Source: JACMLD01 sp039916305 (GTDB taxonomy: Bacteria > Bacteroidota > Bacteroidia > Chitinophagales > Chitinophagaceae). Taken from it: DNA of 64,000 bases. Positions within the stretch are counted from its first letter, which is position 1. Each line of letters opens with the position of its first letter. The DNA is taken from the NCBI GenBank assembly GCA_039916305.1, contig JBDSLR010000017.1:248001-312000 (forward strand), written 5' to 3'. The position numbers and the translations under genes were made by a program. Positions 17,624-26,214 of the stretch are shown here, piece by piece. A model generated the notes under the pieces. That model did not search any database and was not told the DNA's origin. It saw nothing but the letters and a program-made list of their open reading frames with translations.

Positions 17624-17806
17624 CAAGAAGGGTTTCCCGTTCGCCCCAACAAAACTGCACTTTGCCCCGGTTACAGGCCCCTTTTTGCTGTTTACCCCAA
17701 AAAGCTTCATTTGCTTTACTACTTGTCCCTCTTATTTGCACAATCTTTTTTGCAAGCGCATTTTTGTGGCGTAATAGCTGATTATTTCAACACAAAAAAT
17801 GCAACA

Positions 17807-18499
17807 ATGAACCATACTATTTTCCTTATCACACTTGTGCTGCACATCACCAGTGGGAGCGTGGGCCTGCTGAGCGGCACCATTGGAATGGTTTCAAAAA
17901 AAGCAGGCAAATTGCACAAACGGGTTGGCAAAACCTTTTTTTATGCAATGGCCGGCGTATTTGTCACCAGCCTGTATATGAGCATCGTTAAAGACAATGT
18001 ATTTTTACTGCTGATAGGCTTTTTTAGTTTTTACCTGGCCAGTACGGGTTACCGCATATTGTATTTAAAAAAGCTGGGCGTGCAGAAGATCAGGCCTAAG
18101 GCGATCGACTACCTTATTGGCTATACCGGTATGGTATCCGGTATAGTAATGCTGGCGTATGCCGCCTTTTTATTCATGCGCCACAATCAGTTTGGCATCG
18201 TAATATTCGTTTTTGGATGCCTGGCATTTTGGCTGGGTTACAGGGACATGCGGAAATTCAAAGTATTGCCCACTGAAAAAACACATTGGATAGTTGGCCA
18301 TGGAATGCGGATGGCCGGTGCTTACGCCGCTACGGTCACTGCATTTGTAGTAGTAAATATCCAGATTCAGCAACAATGGATTTTGTGGCTGTTGCCAGCT
18401 GCTATCGTAATACCGCTGGCACAGCGCTATGTCAACAGGTTTATAAAACCGGCAAAAAAAGTGTTGCAGCGGCAATCCGATTCCAATATGGCAGTGTAA
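17807..18499 (+). CDS. Multi-spanning membrane protein, DUF2306-like
   Basis: 230 residues with about seven hydrophobic spans. The N-terminal pattern LVLHITSGSVGLLSGTIGMVSKKAGKLHKRVGKTFFYAM places paired His residues at membrane boundaries (HITSG and KLHKRVG). It is reminiscent of DUF2306-type proteins and cytochrome-like four-helix bundles. HWIVGHGMRMAGAYAATVTAF adds more His. Haem or metal binding is possible but unproven. An upstream frame (from 17711) is open, but ATG 17807 starts a clean first helix. Confidence 0.78.
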   Translation: MNHTIFLITLVLHITSGSVGLLSGTIGMVSKKAGKLHKRVGKTFFYAMAGVFVTSLYMSIVKDNVFLLLIGFFSFYLASTGYRILYLKKLGVQKIRPKAIDYLIGYTGMVSGIVMLAYAAFLFMRHNQFGIVIFVFGCLAFWLGYRDMRKFKVLPTEKTHWIVGHGMRMAGAYAATVTAFVVVNIQIQQQWILWLLPAAIVIPLAQRYVNRFIKPAKKVLQRQSDSNMAV

Positions 18500-18644
18500 A
18501 TTTTGCAACGCTGCTATATCATATGAAAAATAATATGGCATATGTTTTTTTTACAACAGGAACTGTTCCATAGTAACCAATCAATTAAAATGGTTCCCCG
18601 TTATCTTTGCATGCTGCGCATTAATAACGCATCAAAGAAATAGT

Positions 18645-19688
18645 ATGGAAATAGGAATAGATAGCTTTGCAGCCGCATCCGGCAAGGGCACAGGACACGC
18701 AACGGACAGCAGCGAAGCCATTACACAATTGCTGGAACGGATAGCCGCTGCAGATAAGGCCGGACTGGATGTATTTGGCATAGGCGAACACCACCGTAAA
18801 GAGTTTCTTGATTCTGCACCGGTAATGATACTGGCAGCGGCGGCGGCCCTCACCAAACGTATCCGTTTAACCAGTGCTGTTACCGTGCTCAGCGCAGCAG
18901 ACCCGGTAAGAGTATTTCAAAACTTTGCAACACTCGATTTAATTTCAAAAGGCCGCGCAGAAATGGTAGTTGGGCGGGGATCTTTTACTGAATCGTTTCC
19001 ATTGTTCGGTTTAAACCTGGAAGATTACAATGAGCTTTTTGCAGAAAAACTGGACCTTCTGCTTACAATCATCCGCCATGAGATTGTCACATGGTCGGGA
19101 AAATTTCGGCCGGCGCTTAACAAGCAGGCCGTTTATCCAAGACCCCTGCAGGATCCGTTGCCGGTTTGGATAGGCGTGGGCGGAACACCACAATCTTTTA
19201 TACGCGCCGGCCTGCTGGGTTTGCCACTGATGGTGGCCGTTATTGGCGGGGAAACGCACCGGTTTCGCCCACTAATAGATTTGTATAGGGAAGCAGGAAA
19301 AAAAGCCGGGCATCCGCCGGAAAAATTACGGGTAGGATTGCATTCGCTGGGTTACGTGGGCAACACAACCAAAGAAGCGCAGGATGAATTTTATCCTGGC
19401 TATGCGGAATCCTTTACAAAGATTGGAAAGGAGCGCGGCTGGCCACCGGTAACAAGGGAGCATTTTGATGCACAGGCCGGTACGCTGGGGGCGTTGCTGG
19501 TTGGCGGCCCGGAAGATATTGCTGAAAAAATTCTGCGGCACAGCGATGCACTGGGCGGTATTTCAAGGGTTACTTTCCAGATGGATAGTGCAGGTTTGTC
19601 GCATGAACAATTACTCCACGCTATTGAACTGATTGGCACACGTGTAAAACCACTGGTTGAGAAACAGCAGCCCATCAAAAATAATTAA
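18645..19688 (+). CDS. Luciferase-like (LLM class) flavin-dependent monooxygenase
   Basis: 347 residues of the bacterial luciferase-like TIM-barrel family. Family landmarks: GIDSFAA at strand 1, GIGEHHRKEFLDSAP (the EHH motif), RIRLTSAVTVLSAADPVRVFQNFATLDLIS, the GRAEMVVGRGSF active-site loop, and the PVWIGVGGTPQSF stretch. It should use reduced flavin and oxygen, or F420-like cofactors in relatives; the substrate is unknown. Monocistronic as far as can be seen; the next operon begins 139 bases later behind its own promoter. Confidence 0.92.
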   Translation: MEIGIDSFAAASGKGTGHATDSSEAITQLLERIAAADKAGLDVFGIGEHHRKEFLDSAPVMILAAAAALTKRIRLTSAVTVLSAADPVRVFQNFATLDLISKGRAEMVVGRGSFTESFPLFGLNLEDYNELFAEKLDLLLTIIRHEIVTWSGKFRPALNKQAVYPRPLQDPLPVWIGVGGTPQSFIRAGLLGLPLMVAVIGGETHRFRPLIDLYREAGKKAGHPPEKLRVGLHSLGYVGNTTKEAQDEFYPGYAESFTKIGKERGWPPVTREHFDAQAGTLGALLVGGPEDIAEKILRHSDALGGISRVTFQMDSAGLSHEQLLHAIELIGTRVKPLVEKQQPIKNN

Positions 19689-19760
19689 ACAGGCAGTTAG
19701 CTTTCAGATTCCCTGTTGTGAAACGGTCTTCATAATATTCCCTCCTTTTTAAAAATAAAT

Positions 19761-19814
19761 TTTGGAATACCAAATACTTTCTTATTTTTGACGTGTACTA
19801 TTCAAATAGTACAC
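19761..19814 (+). promoter_or_regulatory. Bacteroidota promoter overlapping a palindromic operator
   Basis: The -33 element TTTG (19761-19764) and -7 element TATTTTTG (19783-19790, matching TAnnTTTG) are 18 bases apart. Directly downstream, around the expected start site, is the palindrome GTGTACTAT-TCAA-ATAGTACAC (19793-19814) with perfect nine-base arms. The operon encodes a GntR/YtrA-type repressor (21577-21951), which is the obvious ligand for this site (autoregulation, inferred). Confidence 0.78.
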
Positions 19815-19827
19815 TAAATCACTAAGC

Positions 19828-20661
19828 ATGATTAATATTCAAAACCTGCATTTTGCTTACCAGAAGAAACCGGTTTTTACAGGGTTGAGCCTCCAGTTGC
19901 AACCCGGCCATATTTATGGCTTGCTCGGTAAAAATGGTACAGGCAAGTCAACACTACTGAGGAATATTGCCGGACTTTTATTTCCTGACCAGGGAAAAAT
20001 TGAGGTACTTGGGTTTACCCCTGGTAAACGCCAGCCAGCTTTTTTGCAGGAAATATTTATGGTGCCTGAAGAGTTTTATTTGCCCGATGTGCCGCTTGTG
20101 CACCTGGTACGCCACCACGCTCCGTTTTATCCAAAGTTTAACCAGGCCCAGTTCGATAAATATATTGCTGACTTTGATATTCCGGCCGGCAGCACTTTGC
20201 AAAATATGAGTTACGGGCAGAAGAAAAAAGTGCTGATTAGTTTTGGCCTTGCCAGTAATGCTTCCATGCTGCTGATGGATGAACCTACCAATGGACTTGA
20301 CATCATGAGCAAGAGCCAGTTCCGCAAAGTAATGGCAGGCGCCATGGATGAACATAAGTGCATTGTCATCAGCACGCACCAGGTAAAAGACCTTGAAAAC
20401 CTGATTGACCGCATTACCATTATTGATGAAGGGAAAATACTTTTTGATCAGACGGTGGATGCCATTAGCCGCAAACTTTCTTTTCAGATTTCTTTTGACA
20501 GCGAAGAAGTAAAGCAGGCGTTGTACAGCGAATCTTCTTTGCGCGGGTCCGCCATTATTACTGCCAATATGGAAAGGGAAGAAAGTAAACTTGATCTGGA
20601 ACTGCTGTATAAAGCCATTGTACTGAATGGGGCAGCTGTAACTGCTGTTTTTAAAGATTAA
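19828..20661 (+). CDS. ABC transporter ATP-binding protein (YtrB-like)
   Basis: 277 residues. Walker A is GLLGKNGTGKST, the signature is MSYGQKKKV, Walker B is MLLMDEPTNGLDI and the H-loop is VISTHQV. A C-terminal extension of about 60 residues follows. First gene of a tight five-gene operon with its permease (gap 9 bases) and a GntR regulator, an arrangement like the Bacillus ytr cell-envelope stress operon. It energises the ABC-2-like permease; cargo or sensory role unknown. Transcribed from the promoter/operator at 19761-19814. Confidence 0.93.
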   Translation: MINIQNLHFAYQKKPVFTGLSLQLQPGHIYGLLGKNGTGKSTLLRNIAGLLFPDQGKIEVLGFTPGKRQPAFLQEIFMVPEEFYLPDVPLVHLVRHHAPFYPKFNQAQFDKYIADFDIPAGSTLQNMSYGQKKKVLISFGLASNASMLLMDEPTNGLDIMSKSQFRKVMAGAMDEHKCIVISTHQVKDLENLIDRITIIDEGKILFDQTVDAISRKLSFQISFDSEEVKQALYSESSLRGSAIITANMEREESKLDLELLYKAIVLNGAAVTAVFKD

Positions 20662-20670
20662 ACTAACATT

Positions 20671-21558
20671 ATGAATCAATTATTTGATGCAGGGCGCTGG
20701 TGGTTACTGGTAAGTAAACACTGGTCGGAAAACAGAAAAAAATATTCGCTGTCGCTGATTGCAATAGCCGGACTTTTATTCCTGTGGTTTACGGTAATAT
20801 TAACAGTTGATACCTACAGGGGAATCAATGCCCCCATGCAAATTACTACTTATTACAGTGGTCTTTTTGTGGTGGGTTGTTTATACGCCAGTATGCTGTT
20901 TGCAGATTTGGGTTCAAAAACCAGGGGTCTCAATTACCTGGTCGTTCCGGCATCCCAGCTGGAGAAATTACTTTGTAATTTGTTTTATGGCGTGGTAGTT
21001 TTCTTTGCCTGCTATACGACTATATTTTACATCGCTGATGTTATCATGGTAAAAGCGGGAAATGCTGTTGCGTATAACCACTGGTTAAAAGATCATGCAG
21101 CCAAAAGTGTCTTTACTCCGCAAAAAGTGTTTAACATCTTTGAATTGCCGGGAAAGGAAAGTGAAGACCCCGGATTCTTTTTGTACCTGTTGCTATTCTA
21201 TTTTGTAGTGCAGGCCGTCTTTATCTATGGTTCGCTGTATTTTGTCAAATTCAGTTTTATAAAAACCATTATCGCCTCCCTGCTGATTGCATTGTGTATC
21301 ACTTTTTTTATTGCAAAAGTAGTTGCTCAGATACTACCCCCGGGTAGCTATCACAATAGTATAACCAGTTACCAAGTGTATACCGTTAAAGAAGCTGCTT
21401 CGGGTGATGGGGTAACAATATACAGTGATGCCGCAACGGATAAACTGGTTAGCCTTCCCGGATGGATTGGCGATGTGCTCCTGTTTTTACTGAAATACGC
21501 TTTTGCGCCTTTATTATGGCTGGCAACTTATTACAGGCTGAAAGAAAAAGAAATTTAA
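20671..21558 (+). CDS. ABC-2-like membrane permease of the GntR-linked operon
   Basis: 295 residues with six hydrophobic spans (about 25-45, 65-85, 105-130, 165-190, 200-220, 265-285). I see no strong signature motif; assignment as permease rests on hydrophobicity, length and its place between an ABC ATPase and a YtrA-like regulator. A 45-residue extracytoplasmic loop precedes the last span. It starts nine bases after the ATPase stop, consistent with translational coupling. Confidence 0.82.
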   Translation: MNQLFDAGRWWLLVSKHWSENRKKYSLSLIAIAGLLFLWFTVILTVDTYRGINAPMQITTYYSGLFVVGCLYASMLFADLGSKTRGLNYLVVPASQLEKLLCNLFYGVVVFFACYTTIFYIADVIMVKAGNAVAYNHWLKDHAAKSVFTPQKVFNIFELPGKESEDPGFFLYLLLFYFVVQAVFIYGSLYFVKFSFIKTIIASLLIALCITFFIAKVVAQILPPGSYHNSITSYQVYTVKEAASGDGVTIYSDAATDKLVSLPGWIGDVLLFLLKYAFAPLLWLATYYRLKEKEI

Positions 21559-21576
21559 GGCCTTAAATTATTTATT

Positions 21577-21951
21577 ATGCAATTCAGAGAATCACAAGCC
21601 ATATACCTGCAGATAGCCGACTATGTTTGCGAGAAAATATTGCTGAAAGAATGGAAGGCGGAGGAACGGGTTCCTTCGGTTAGGGAACTGGCCGTGCAGC
21701 TGGAAGTAAATCCCAATACGGTCATGCGCACTTTTGATTTTTTACAACAACAGGAAATTATCTATAACCAGCGCGGCATCGGTTATTTTGTTGGGCCGGC
21801 AGCCTATAAAAATGCATTGCAATACCGCAAAGATGCATTCAGCGACAAAGATTTACCAGCAGTTTTTCGCAATATGTACCTGCTGGGCATGGAACTGGAT
21901 GAACTCAAGCCCCGCTTCGACAAATATAAAAAACAGCATTTCTCAAACTGA
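21577..21951 (+). CDS. GntR family transcriptional regulator, YtrA subfamily
   Basis: 124 residues. The N-terminal winged helix-turn-helix is a textbook GntR form: QAIYLQIADYVCEKIL, then VPSVRELAVQLEVNPNTVMRTFDFLQQQEIIY and a wing RGIGYFV. The short C-terminal tail without a ligand domain marks the YtrA subfamily, which usually controls the ABC operon that contains it. The likely target is the palindrome at 19793-19814. The gene follows the permease by 18 bases. Confidence 0.93.
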   Translation: MQFRESQAIYLQIADYVCEKILLKEWKAEERVPSVRELAVQLEVNPNTVMRTFDFLQQQEIIYNQRGIGYFVGPAAYKNALQYRKDAFSDKDLPAVFRNMYLLGMELDELKPRFDKYKKQHFSN

Positions 21952-21961
21952 TACTACTTAT

Positions 21962-22684
21962 ATGAGAACAAGTAATAAAATAATATTGGGAATTTTCCTC
22001 GGGCCGCTGATTATCCTTATCAGCCTGCAGCTGGCATTGTATGCCAAATATAAAAGCGGCCATTATGTAATCCTGAAGTCTGTACAGGAAGACAGATTTT
22101 TAAGGCCTGTACTCAAAAACATCAGTACAGTAACCGTCTATGGCCTCAATAATTTTCATGTACATCCCGCTGATACGCTGCGGCTGGAAATTGAAAAGGA
22201 TAAGAAAAGTCACTTGCACTATACCGTCAATGGCAATGCATTGATTATTCATGGAGATTCTGTAGTTAGAAGGCCAGGCAATGATGATGATGTGCTGCGC
22301 AGTTACCAGGATGTTAATCTCTACCTGCCAGCAGGCGGGGTAGTTACTGCGGATAATTCAGAAGTAATACTGCATGGAAGTAAAGACAGTGTGAAAGCAG
22401 GATCTTACCAATTTTCCCTTGTAAATGCTGCCAGTTTAAAGGTGGATCAAAATGGTGACGACGCAGCCCCGATATATTTTAAAGGGCTTGCTATACAGGC
22501 ATCGCATGCCGCTGGCATCCAGCTTATGCATTATGCACGCGTCTTCGACCTGAAGCTTAACCTTATTCAATCTGCGTTTTCAGATGAGGGCGCATTCATT
22601 GATAAGCTGGTGGTTGATACTGATACCCTGTCAAACATATCACTGAAGGGAGATAACCTTCGGAAAATAATTGCAGCACACTAA
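21962..22684 (+). CDS. Membrane-anchored protein of unknown function in the GntR operon
   Basis: 240 residues. One N-terminal span (IILGIFLGPLIILISLQLALYA) is followed by an extracytoplasmic, mainly beta-strand domain with repeated short strands (TVTVYGLNNFHV, NLYLPAGGVVTAD, SEVILHGSKDSVKAG). This resembles the beta-helical GIN/adhesin-head type of Bacteroidota proteins, but no motif is decisive. It lies ten bases after the GntR gene. Function unknown; perhaps an envelope sensor for the operon. Confidence 0.78.
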   Translation: MRTSNKIILGIFLGPLIILISLQLALYAKYKSGHYVILKSVQEDRFLRPVLKNISTVTVYGLNNFHVHPADTLRLEIEKDKKSHLHYTVNGNALIIHGDSVVRRPGNDDDVLRSYQDVNLYLPAGGVVTADNSEVILHGSKDSVKAGSYQFSLVNAASLKVDQNGDDAAPIYFKGLAIQASHAAGIQLMHYARVFDLKLNLIQSAFSDEGAFIDKLVVDTDTLSNISLKGDNLRKIIAAH

Positions 22685-22698
22685 CTCAGACCAGTATA

Positions 22699-23640
22699 AT
22701 GATAAAATCTGCATTTTTCTGGATGGCAGCTATCTGCCTGGCAGTAATTCCGCTGCTTGCCATTGATATTGTGCAGCACAGTATTGACTGGAAAAAAGAG
22801 GTGCGTGAAGAATTGATTACTGTGGTACAAGATGTGTACGCTTTTAACCGGCAAGAGAAGGCTGCAATACTTGACAAGGTTTTTGAAAGAAATCAAACAC
22901 TTGGCTTTCTTATTTACGGCAAAAGTATTTCAGCCATCATTTTATTGGGCCTGGGTTTATATTTTATCCGGCTATACCGGGGACAGTGGCGTCCGGGAAG
23001 CTGGAGGCCCGCTTTGTCTATCGTCACGCTTATGATAATGTTTGTCCTGGTAAAAGTGTATGTCATTAATCCCTTACAAACAAACCGCCATATCCGGTTT
23101 GTATCCCTCAGCCCTGGTGAAATATCATTTGACAGTTTATACCAGCAACGTTTTAAAGGCAAAGTATTATATATAGATTTTTGGGGAACCACCTGCGGGC
23201 CTTGTCTGCAGCAGTTCAGGAATTTTAATAAGTTTTTAAAAGCGCGGTATAAGTCGAGGAATGATATCAGCTATTTGTATGTTGCGCAGGGAAATAAATA
23301 TTTGTGGCGGCAACAGGTACAAAAATATGAGGTTGAAGGCACGCATGTTTTTACAGATGCAAAACAGTACGAACAATTATACAGGCATGCATCAATGGAT
23401 AGCACGGGTGTAATTACTATGCCCAGGTATATAATTATCGACAAGAATGGACATATTGCCGAAACAAATGCCCGGCAGCCAGCCGACAGGGATAGTTTGT
23501 ATACCCAGCTAGATAAGTATTTAAATGCATCTGAAAAAGGATCAACCGCCAGCTTAAAAGATAATATTACAGCCCCGCCATTGCCCCCAGCCATGCCATC
23601 ATTGCCATTCCATTTTCTATGGCATCTTCATCAATATTAA
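22699..23640 (+). CDS. Membrane-bound thioredoxin-like (TlpA type) protein
   Basis: 313 residues. Two or three N-terminal spans (about 5-25, 75-92, 105-123) precede a thioredoxin fold facing outside. The active site is W-G-T-T-C-G-P-C (Cys166, Cys169), and the cis-Pro loop reads ITMPRYIII. Family members reduce or shuffle disulfides in the periplasm. The last gene of the GntR operon (14 bases after the previous one). Its final 74 bases overlap the 3' end of the convergent M20 peptidase gene, and its C-terminal tail (PPLPPAMPSLPFHFLWHLHQY) comes entirely from that overlap, so it is probably not conserved. Confidence 0.88.
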   Translation: MIKSAFFWMAAICLAVIPLLAIDIVQHSIDWKKEVREELITVVQDVYAFNRQEKAAILDKVFERNQTLGFLIYGKSISAIILLGLGLYFIRLYRGQWRPGSWRPALSIVTLMIMFVLVKVYVINPLQTNRHIRFVSLSPGEISFDSLYQQRFKGKVLYIDFWGTTCGPCLQQFRNFNKFLKARYKSRNDISYLYVAQGNKYLWRQQVQKYEVEGTHVFTDAKQYEQLYRHASMDSTGVITMPRYIIIDKNGHIAETNARQPADRDSLYTQLDKYLNASEKGSTASLKDNITAPPLPPAMPSLPFHFLWHLHQY

Positions 23641-24748
23641 AAGTAGGCGTGTGAACGCCGGAAGTAATACCCCTGGCTTCGTTCATAACACCTAACCGGT
23701 AAAAACAACCGGGCACCAACTGGGTATAATAGCCAAAATCTTCGGCGCCCATACGAAGTTCGGTAGCCTCTACATTTTCATTGCCCATTAATTGTATGGC
23801 GAGTCCTTTTGCCACGCTGTGCAATGCTTCATTGTTATATACAGAAGGATAGCCCACGTCAATGTGCAGATCAATTTCTGCGCCCATACTGTGCACCAGC
23901 TCCGTAGATAATTTGCGGATAATATCGTGCGCTTTAAATCGCCAGGTTTCATCCATGGCCCGGAAAGTCCCCATGAGTTTTACTTCTCCCGGAATAACAT
24001 TGGTTGTATTACCGCCCTGGAATGAAGTGATGGATAATACTGATGCATCAAAGGGGTTCCGGTTGCGGCTGATGATCTGTTGCAATGCTACAATCAGGTG
24101 CGAGGCTATTAATATAATGTCTGCTGCTACCTGTGGGGAAGCTGCATGACCACCTTTGCCCCTGATAGTCATGTACAACTCATCGGCACTCGCCATTACC
24201 TTGCCTTTCTGAAAACTGAATTTACCGACCGGTAAGCCTGTATGTACATGCAAACCAAAAATAGCTTGCGGCACCGGGTTTTCCAATACGCCCTCTTTTA
24301 TCAGCAGGCTGGCGCCGCCGGGGTTGCGTTCTTCGCCGGGTTGAAAAATCAGTTTGATAGTTCCTTCCCAATGATCTTTCAGTTCGTTTAAAATCTTCGC
24401 GGCACCAAGTAATACACTGGTATGTACATCATGACCGCAGGCATGCATTATTCCTTTATTGGTAGAAATATACCCGACTTTATTTTCTTCCTGGATGGGC
24501 AGGGCATCCATATCTGCACGCAGTGCAATAATTTTTTTGCCGGGATTTTTTCCTTTGATCAATCCTATTACACCGGTTGTGGCCATTACCTGGAATGGAA
24601 TGCCTGTTGCCGTTAGTTTTTCCTGTATGAATGCGGAGGTTTTAAATTCCTGGTAACTGAGCTCGGGGTTGGCATGTATATGATGCCGGATAGCAATGGT
24701 TTCCGGTGCATATTTTTTTGCGAGTTCTTTGATCTGGTCTTGCAACAT
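23567..24748 (-). CDS. M20 family amidohydrolase (N-acyl-amino-acid hydrolase type)
   Basis: 393 residues. The M20D pattern is clear: IRHHIHANPELSYQE at the start, ALRADMDALPIQEE, MHACGHDVHTSVLLGAA (metal ligands), IFQPGEERNPGGASLLI and the C-terminal GAEDFGYYTQLVPGCFYRLG. Members hydrolyse N-acyl amino acids, hippurate or similar amides with two metal ions; the exact substrate is open. The frame extends to 24775, but ATG 24748 (MLQDQIKEL) is preferred. Convergent with, and overlapping by 74 bases, the thioredoxin-like gene. Confidence 0.94.
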   Translation of the reverse strand: MLQDQIKELAKKYAPETIAIRHHIHANPELSYQEFKTSAFIQEKLTATGIPFQVMATTGVIGLIKGKNPGKKIIALRADMDALPIQEENKVGYISTNKGIMHACGHDVHTSVLLGAAKILNELKDHWEGTIKLIFQPGEERNPGGASLLIKEGVLENPVPQAIFGLHVHTGLPVGKFSFQKGKVMASADELYMTIRGKGGHAASPQVAADIILIASHLIVALQQIISRNRNPFDASVLSITSFQGGNTTNVIPGEVKLMGTFRAMDETWRFKAHDIIRKLSTELVHSMGAEIDLHIDVGYPSVYNNEALHSVAKGLAIQLMGNENVEATELRMGAEDFGYYTQLVPGCFYRLGVMNEARGITSGVHTPTFNIDEDAIENGMAMMAWLGAMAGL

Positions 24749-24791
24749 GCGGCAAAAATAGTCGATTGAATGCAATTGCCAGAAAGGTATA

Positions 24792-25220
24792 CTATTGTAT
24801 TGGTTCCATTACTTTTACCTCGATAGTATCCCTTACAAGAAATACACTGTTGGGAAATTCCTTTGACAATGATTTGCGGTAATCTTCTGCTTCTTCCTTG
24901 TCTTTAAAATTTCCTACGCGCAGGCGGAAATAAGGCGCCTGGTAAAGCAGGTAGGCTTTCAGTTCAGGATATAGCTGGTAGATTTTTGTTTTAGCGGAAA
25001 TGGCAGCATTGCGGTCACTGGTATTAATCACCTGTATACGGAACCCGGCTACATTACGGCGGGCTTCCCGGGTAGTGGCTTCATTTATCTGCGTCTGTTT
25101 TTTTACCAGTAAGTCAACCCTGGGGTCTTTATGAATAACGATAGAAGAAGTAGAATCTGTCTGCGCCGTGGCTGACAGGGAATACCAGCAAACCAATACC
25201 GCCATTAACATTTTTTTCAT
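24792..25220 (-). CDS. Secreted SPOR-domain protein
   Basis: 142 residues with a signal peptide (MKKMLMAVLVCWYSLSATAQ). The C-terminal 75 residues resemble a SPOR domain: GFRIQVINTSDRNAAISAKTKIYQLYPELKAYLLYQAPYFRLRVGNFKDKEEAEDYRKSL. SPOR domains bind denuded peptidoglycan glycan strands at division sites. The protein is minimal, with only a short linker between signal peptide and SPOR. It lies 43 bases upstream of the M20 gene on the same strand. Confidence 0.88.
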   Translation of the reverse strand: MKKMLMAVLVCWYSLSATAQTDSTSSIVIHKDPRVDLLVKKQTQINEATTREARRNVAGFRIQVINTSDRNAAISAKTKIYQLYPELKAYLLYQAPYFRLRVGNFKDKEEAEDYRKSLSKEFPNSVFLVRDTIEVKVMEPIQ

Positions 25221-25371
25221 AATTGTACTTTGTTAAGCTCTTTTATACTGATGGATGCTTACAGGCAAGATAGTTAAAAAATAATGCCAATTTAGTGCGT
25301 ACTGGCAGATTACAGAATCCATCTTATCCAGGGCGGGATGAAGGGTGGTATTTTGCCGATCTGCCGCCTCC

Positions 25372-26025
25372 CTATACCTGCTCTTTAACAATTTGTACAC
25401 TGGCGCTGCAACCCAGTCTGCTGGCTCCGGCGGTAACCAGTGCTGCAGCAAAGGAATAGGTCTTTATGCCGCCAGATGCCTTAATCTGTACTACAGCAGG
25501 CAGATGGCTGCGCATCAGCTGTACAGCTTCCACACTGGCGCCTTTCTCCGCATAACCGGTAGAAGTTTTCATAAAATCAATGCCCAGTGGCCCAAAATCA
25601 GTGCAGCACCTTATTATTTCTTCATTTGTTAAGATGCCGCTTTCTATAATCAGCTTTATTTTTTTGCCCTTACTGTGGATCACTTCAGTGGCCAGGCTGA
25701 CTTCTTTGACAAGAAATGGCCAGTCGCCCATGCGCAATGCTACCAGGTTGATAACCATATCCAGTTCGTCGGCCCCATCTACAATGGCCAGCACGGTTTC
25801 AGCAATTTTTGCTTCCGTAGCAGAATAACCAAACGGAAACCCAATAACGGTGGCCACTTTTATATCAGTGGGATCTAAAATGGTTTTTACCCTTTTTACA
25901 AACGGCGGCGGAATACAAACGGCTGCAAAACCGTATTCAGCCGCCTCATGGCACAATTGTTCTGCATCTGCAATGGTTGCTGTAGGTTTTAGAATGGTAT
26001 GATCAATATAGGGAGCGAGGTTCAT
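25372..26025 (-). CDS. deoC: Deoxyribose-phosphate aldolase
   Basis: 217 residues of the DeoC class I aldolase family. Key pieces are the N-terminal YIDHTILKPTAT, DELDMVIN (catalytic Asp region), FMKTSTGY (Schiff-base Lys) and VQIKASGGIK (second active-site Lys). It cleaves 2-deoxyribose-5-phosphate to glyceraldehyde-3-phosphate and acetaldehyde in deoxynucleoside breakdown. No other nucleoside genes adjoin. The SPOR gene follows on the same strand after about 150 bases. Confidence 0.96.
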   Translation of the reverse strand: MNLAPYIDHTILKPTATIADAEQLCHEAAEYGFAAVCIPPPFVKRVKTILDPTDIKVATVIGFPFGYSATEAKIAETVLAIVDGADELDMVINLVALRMGDWPFLVKEVSLATEVIHSKGKKIKLIIESGILTNEEIIRCCTDFGPLGIDFMKTSTGYAEKGASVEAVQLMRSHLPAVVQIKASGGIKTYSFAAALVTAGASRLGCSASVQIVKEQV

Positions 26026-26214
26026 GTGTGAATATTATTTTTAATGCTGTTTTAATCCGTGCTTTTGTCTGAATGGTGTCTAACTAATACGGGGTAATAA
26101 AAACAGTTCATTCCCGCTTTATATTTTTAACCATTAACTAATTTATTGCGCCGAAGTTACCCCATTTCAGTAATTTCAGGGCCTCACTTCTTACTAATAA
26201 AAAACCAGAACAAC

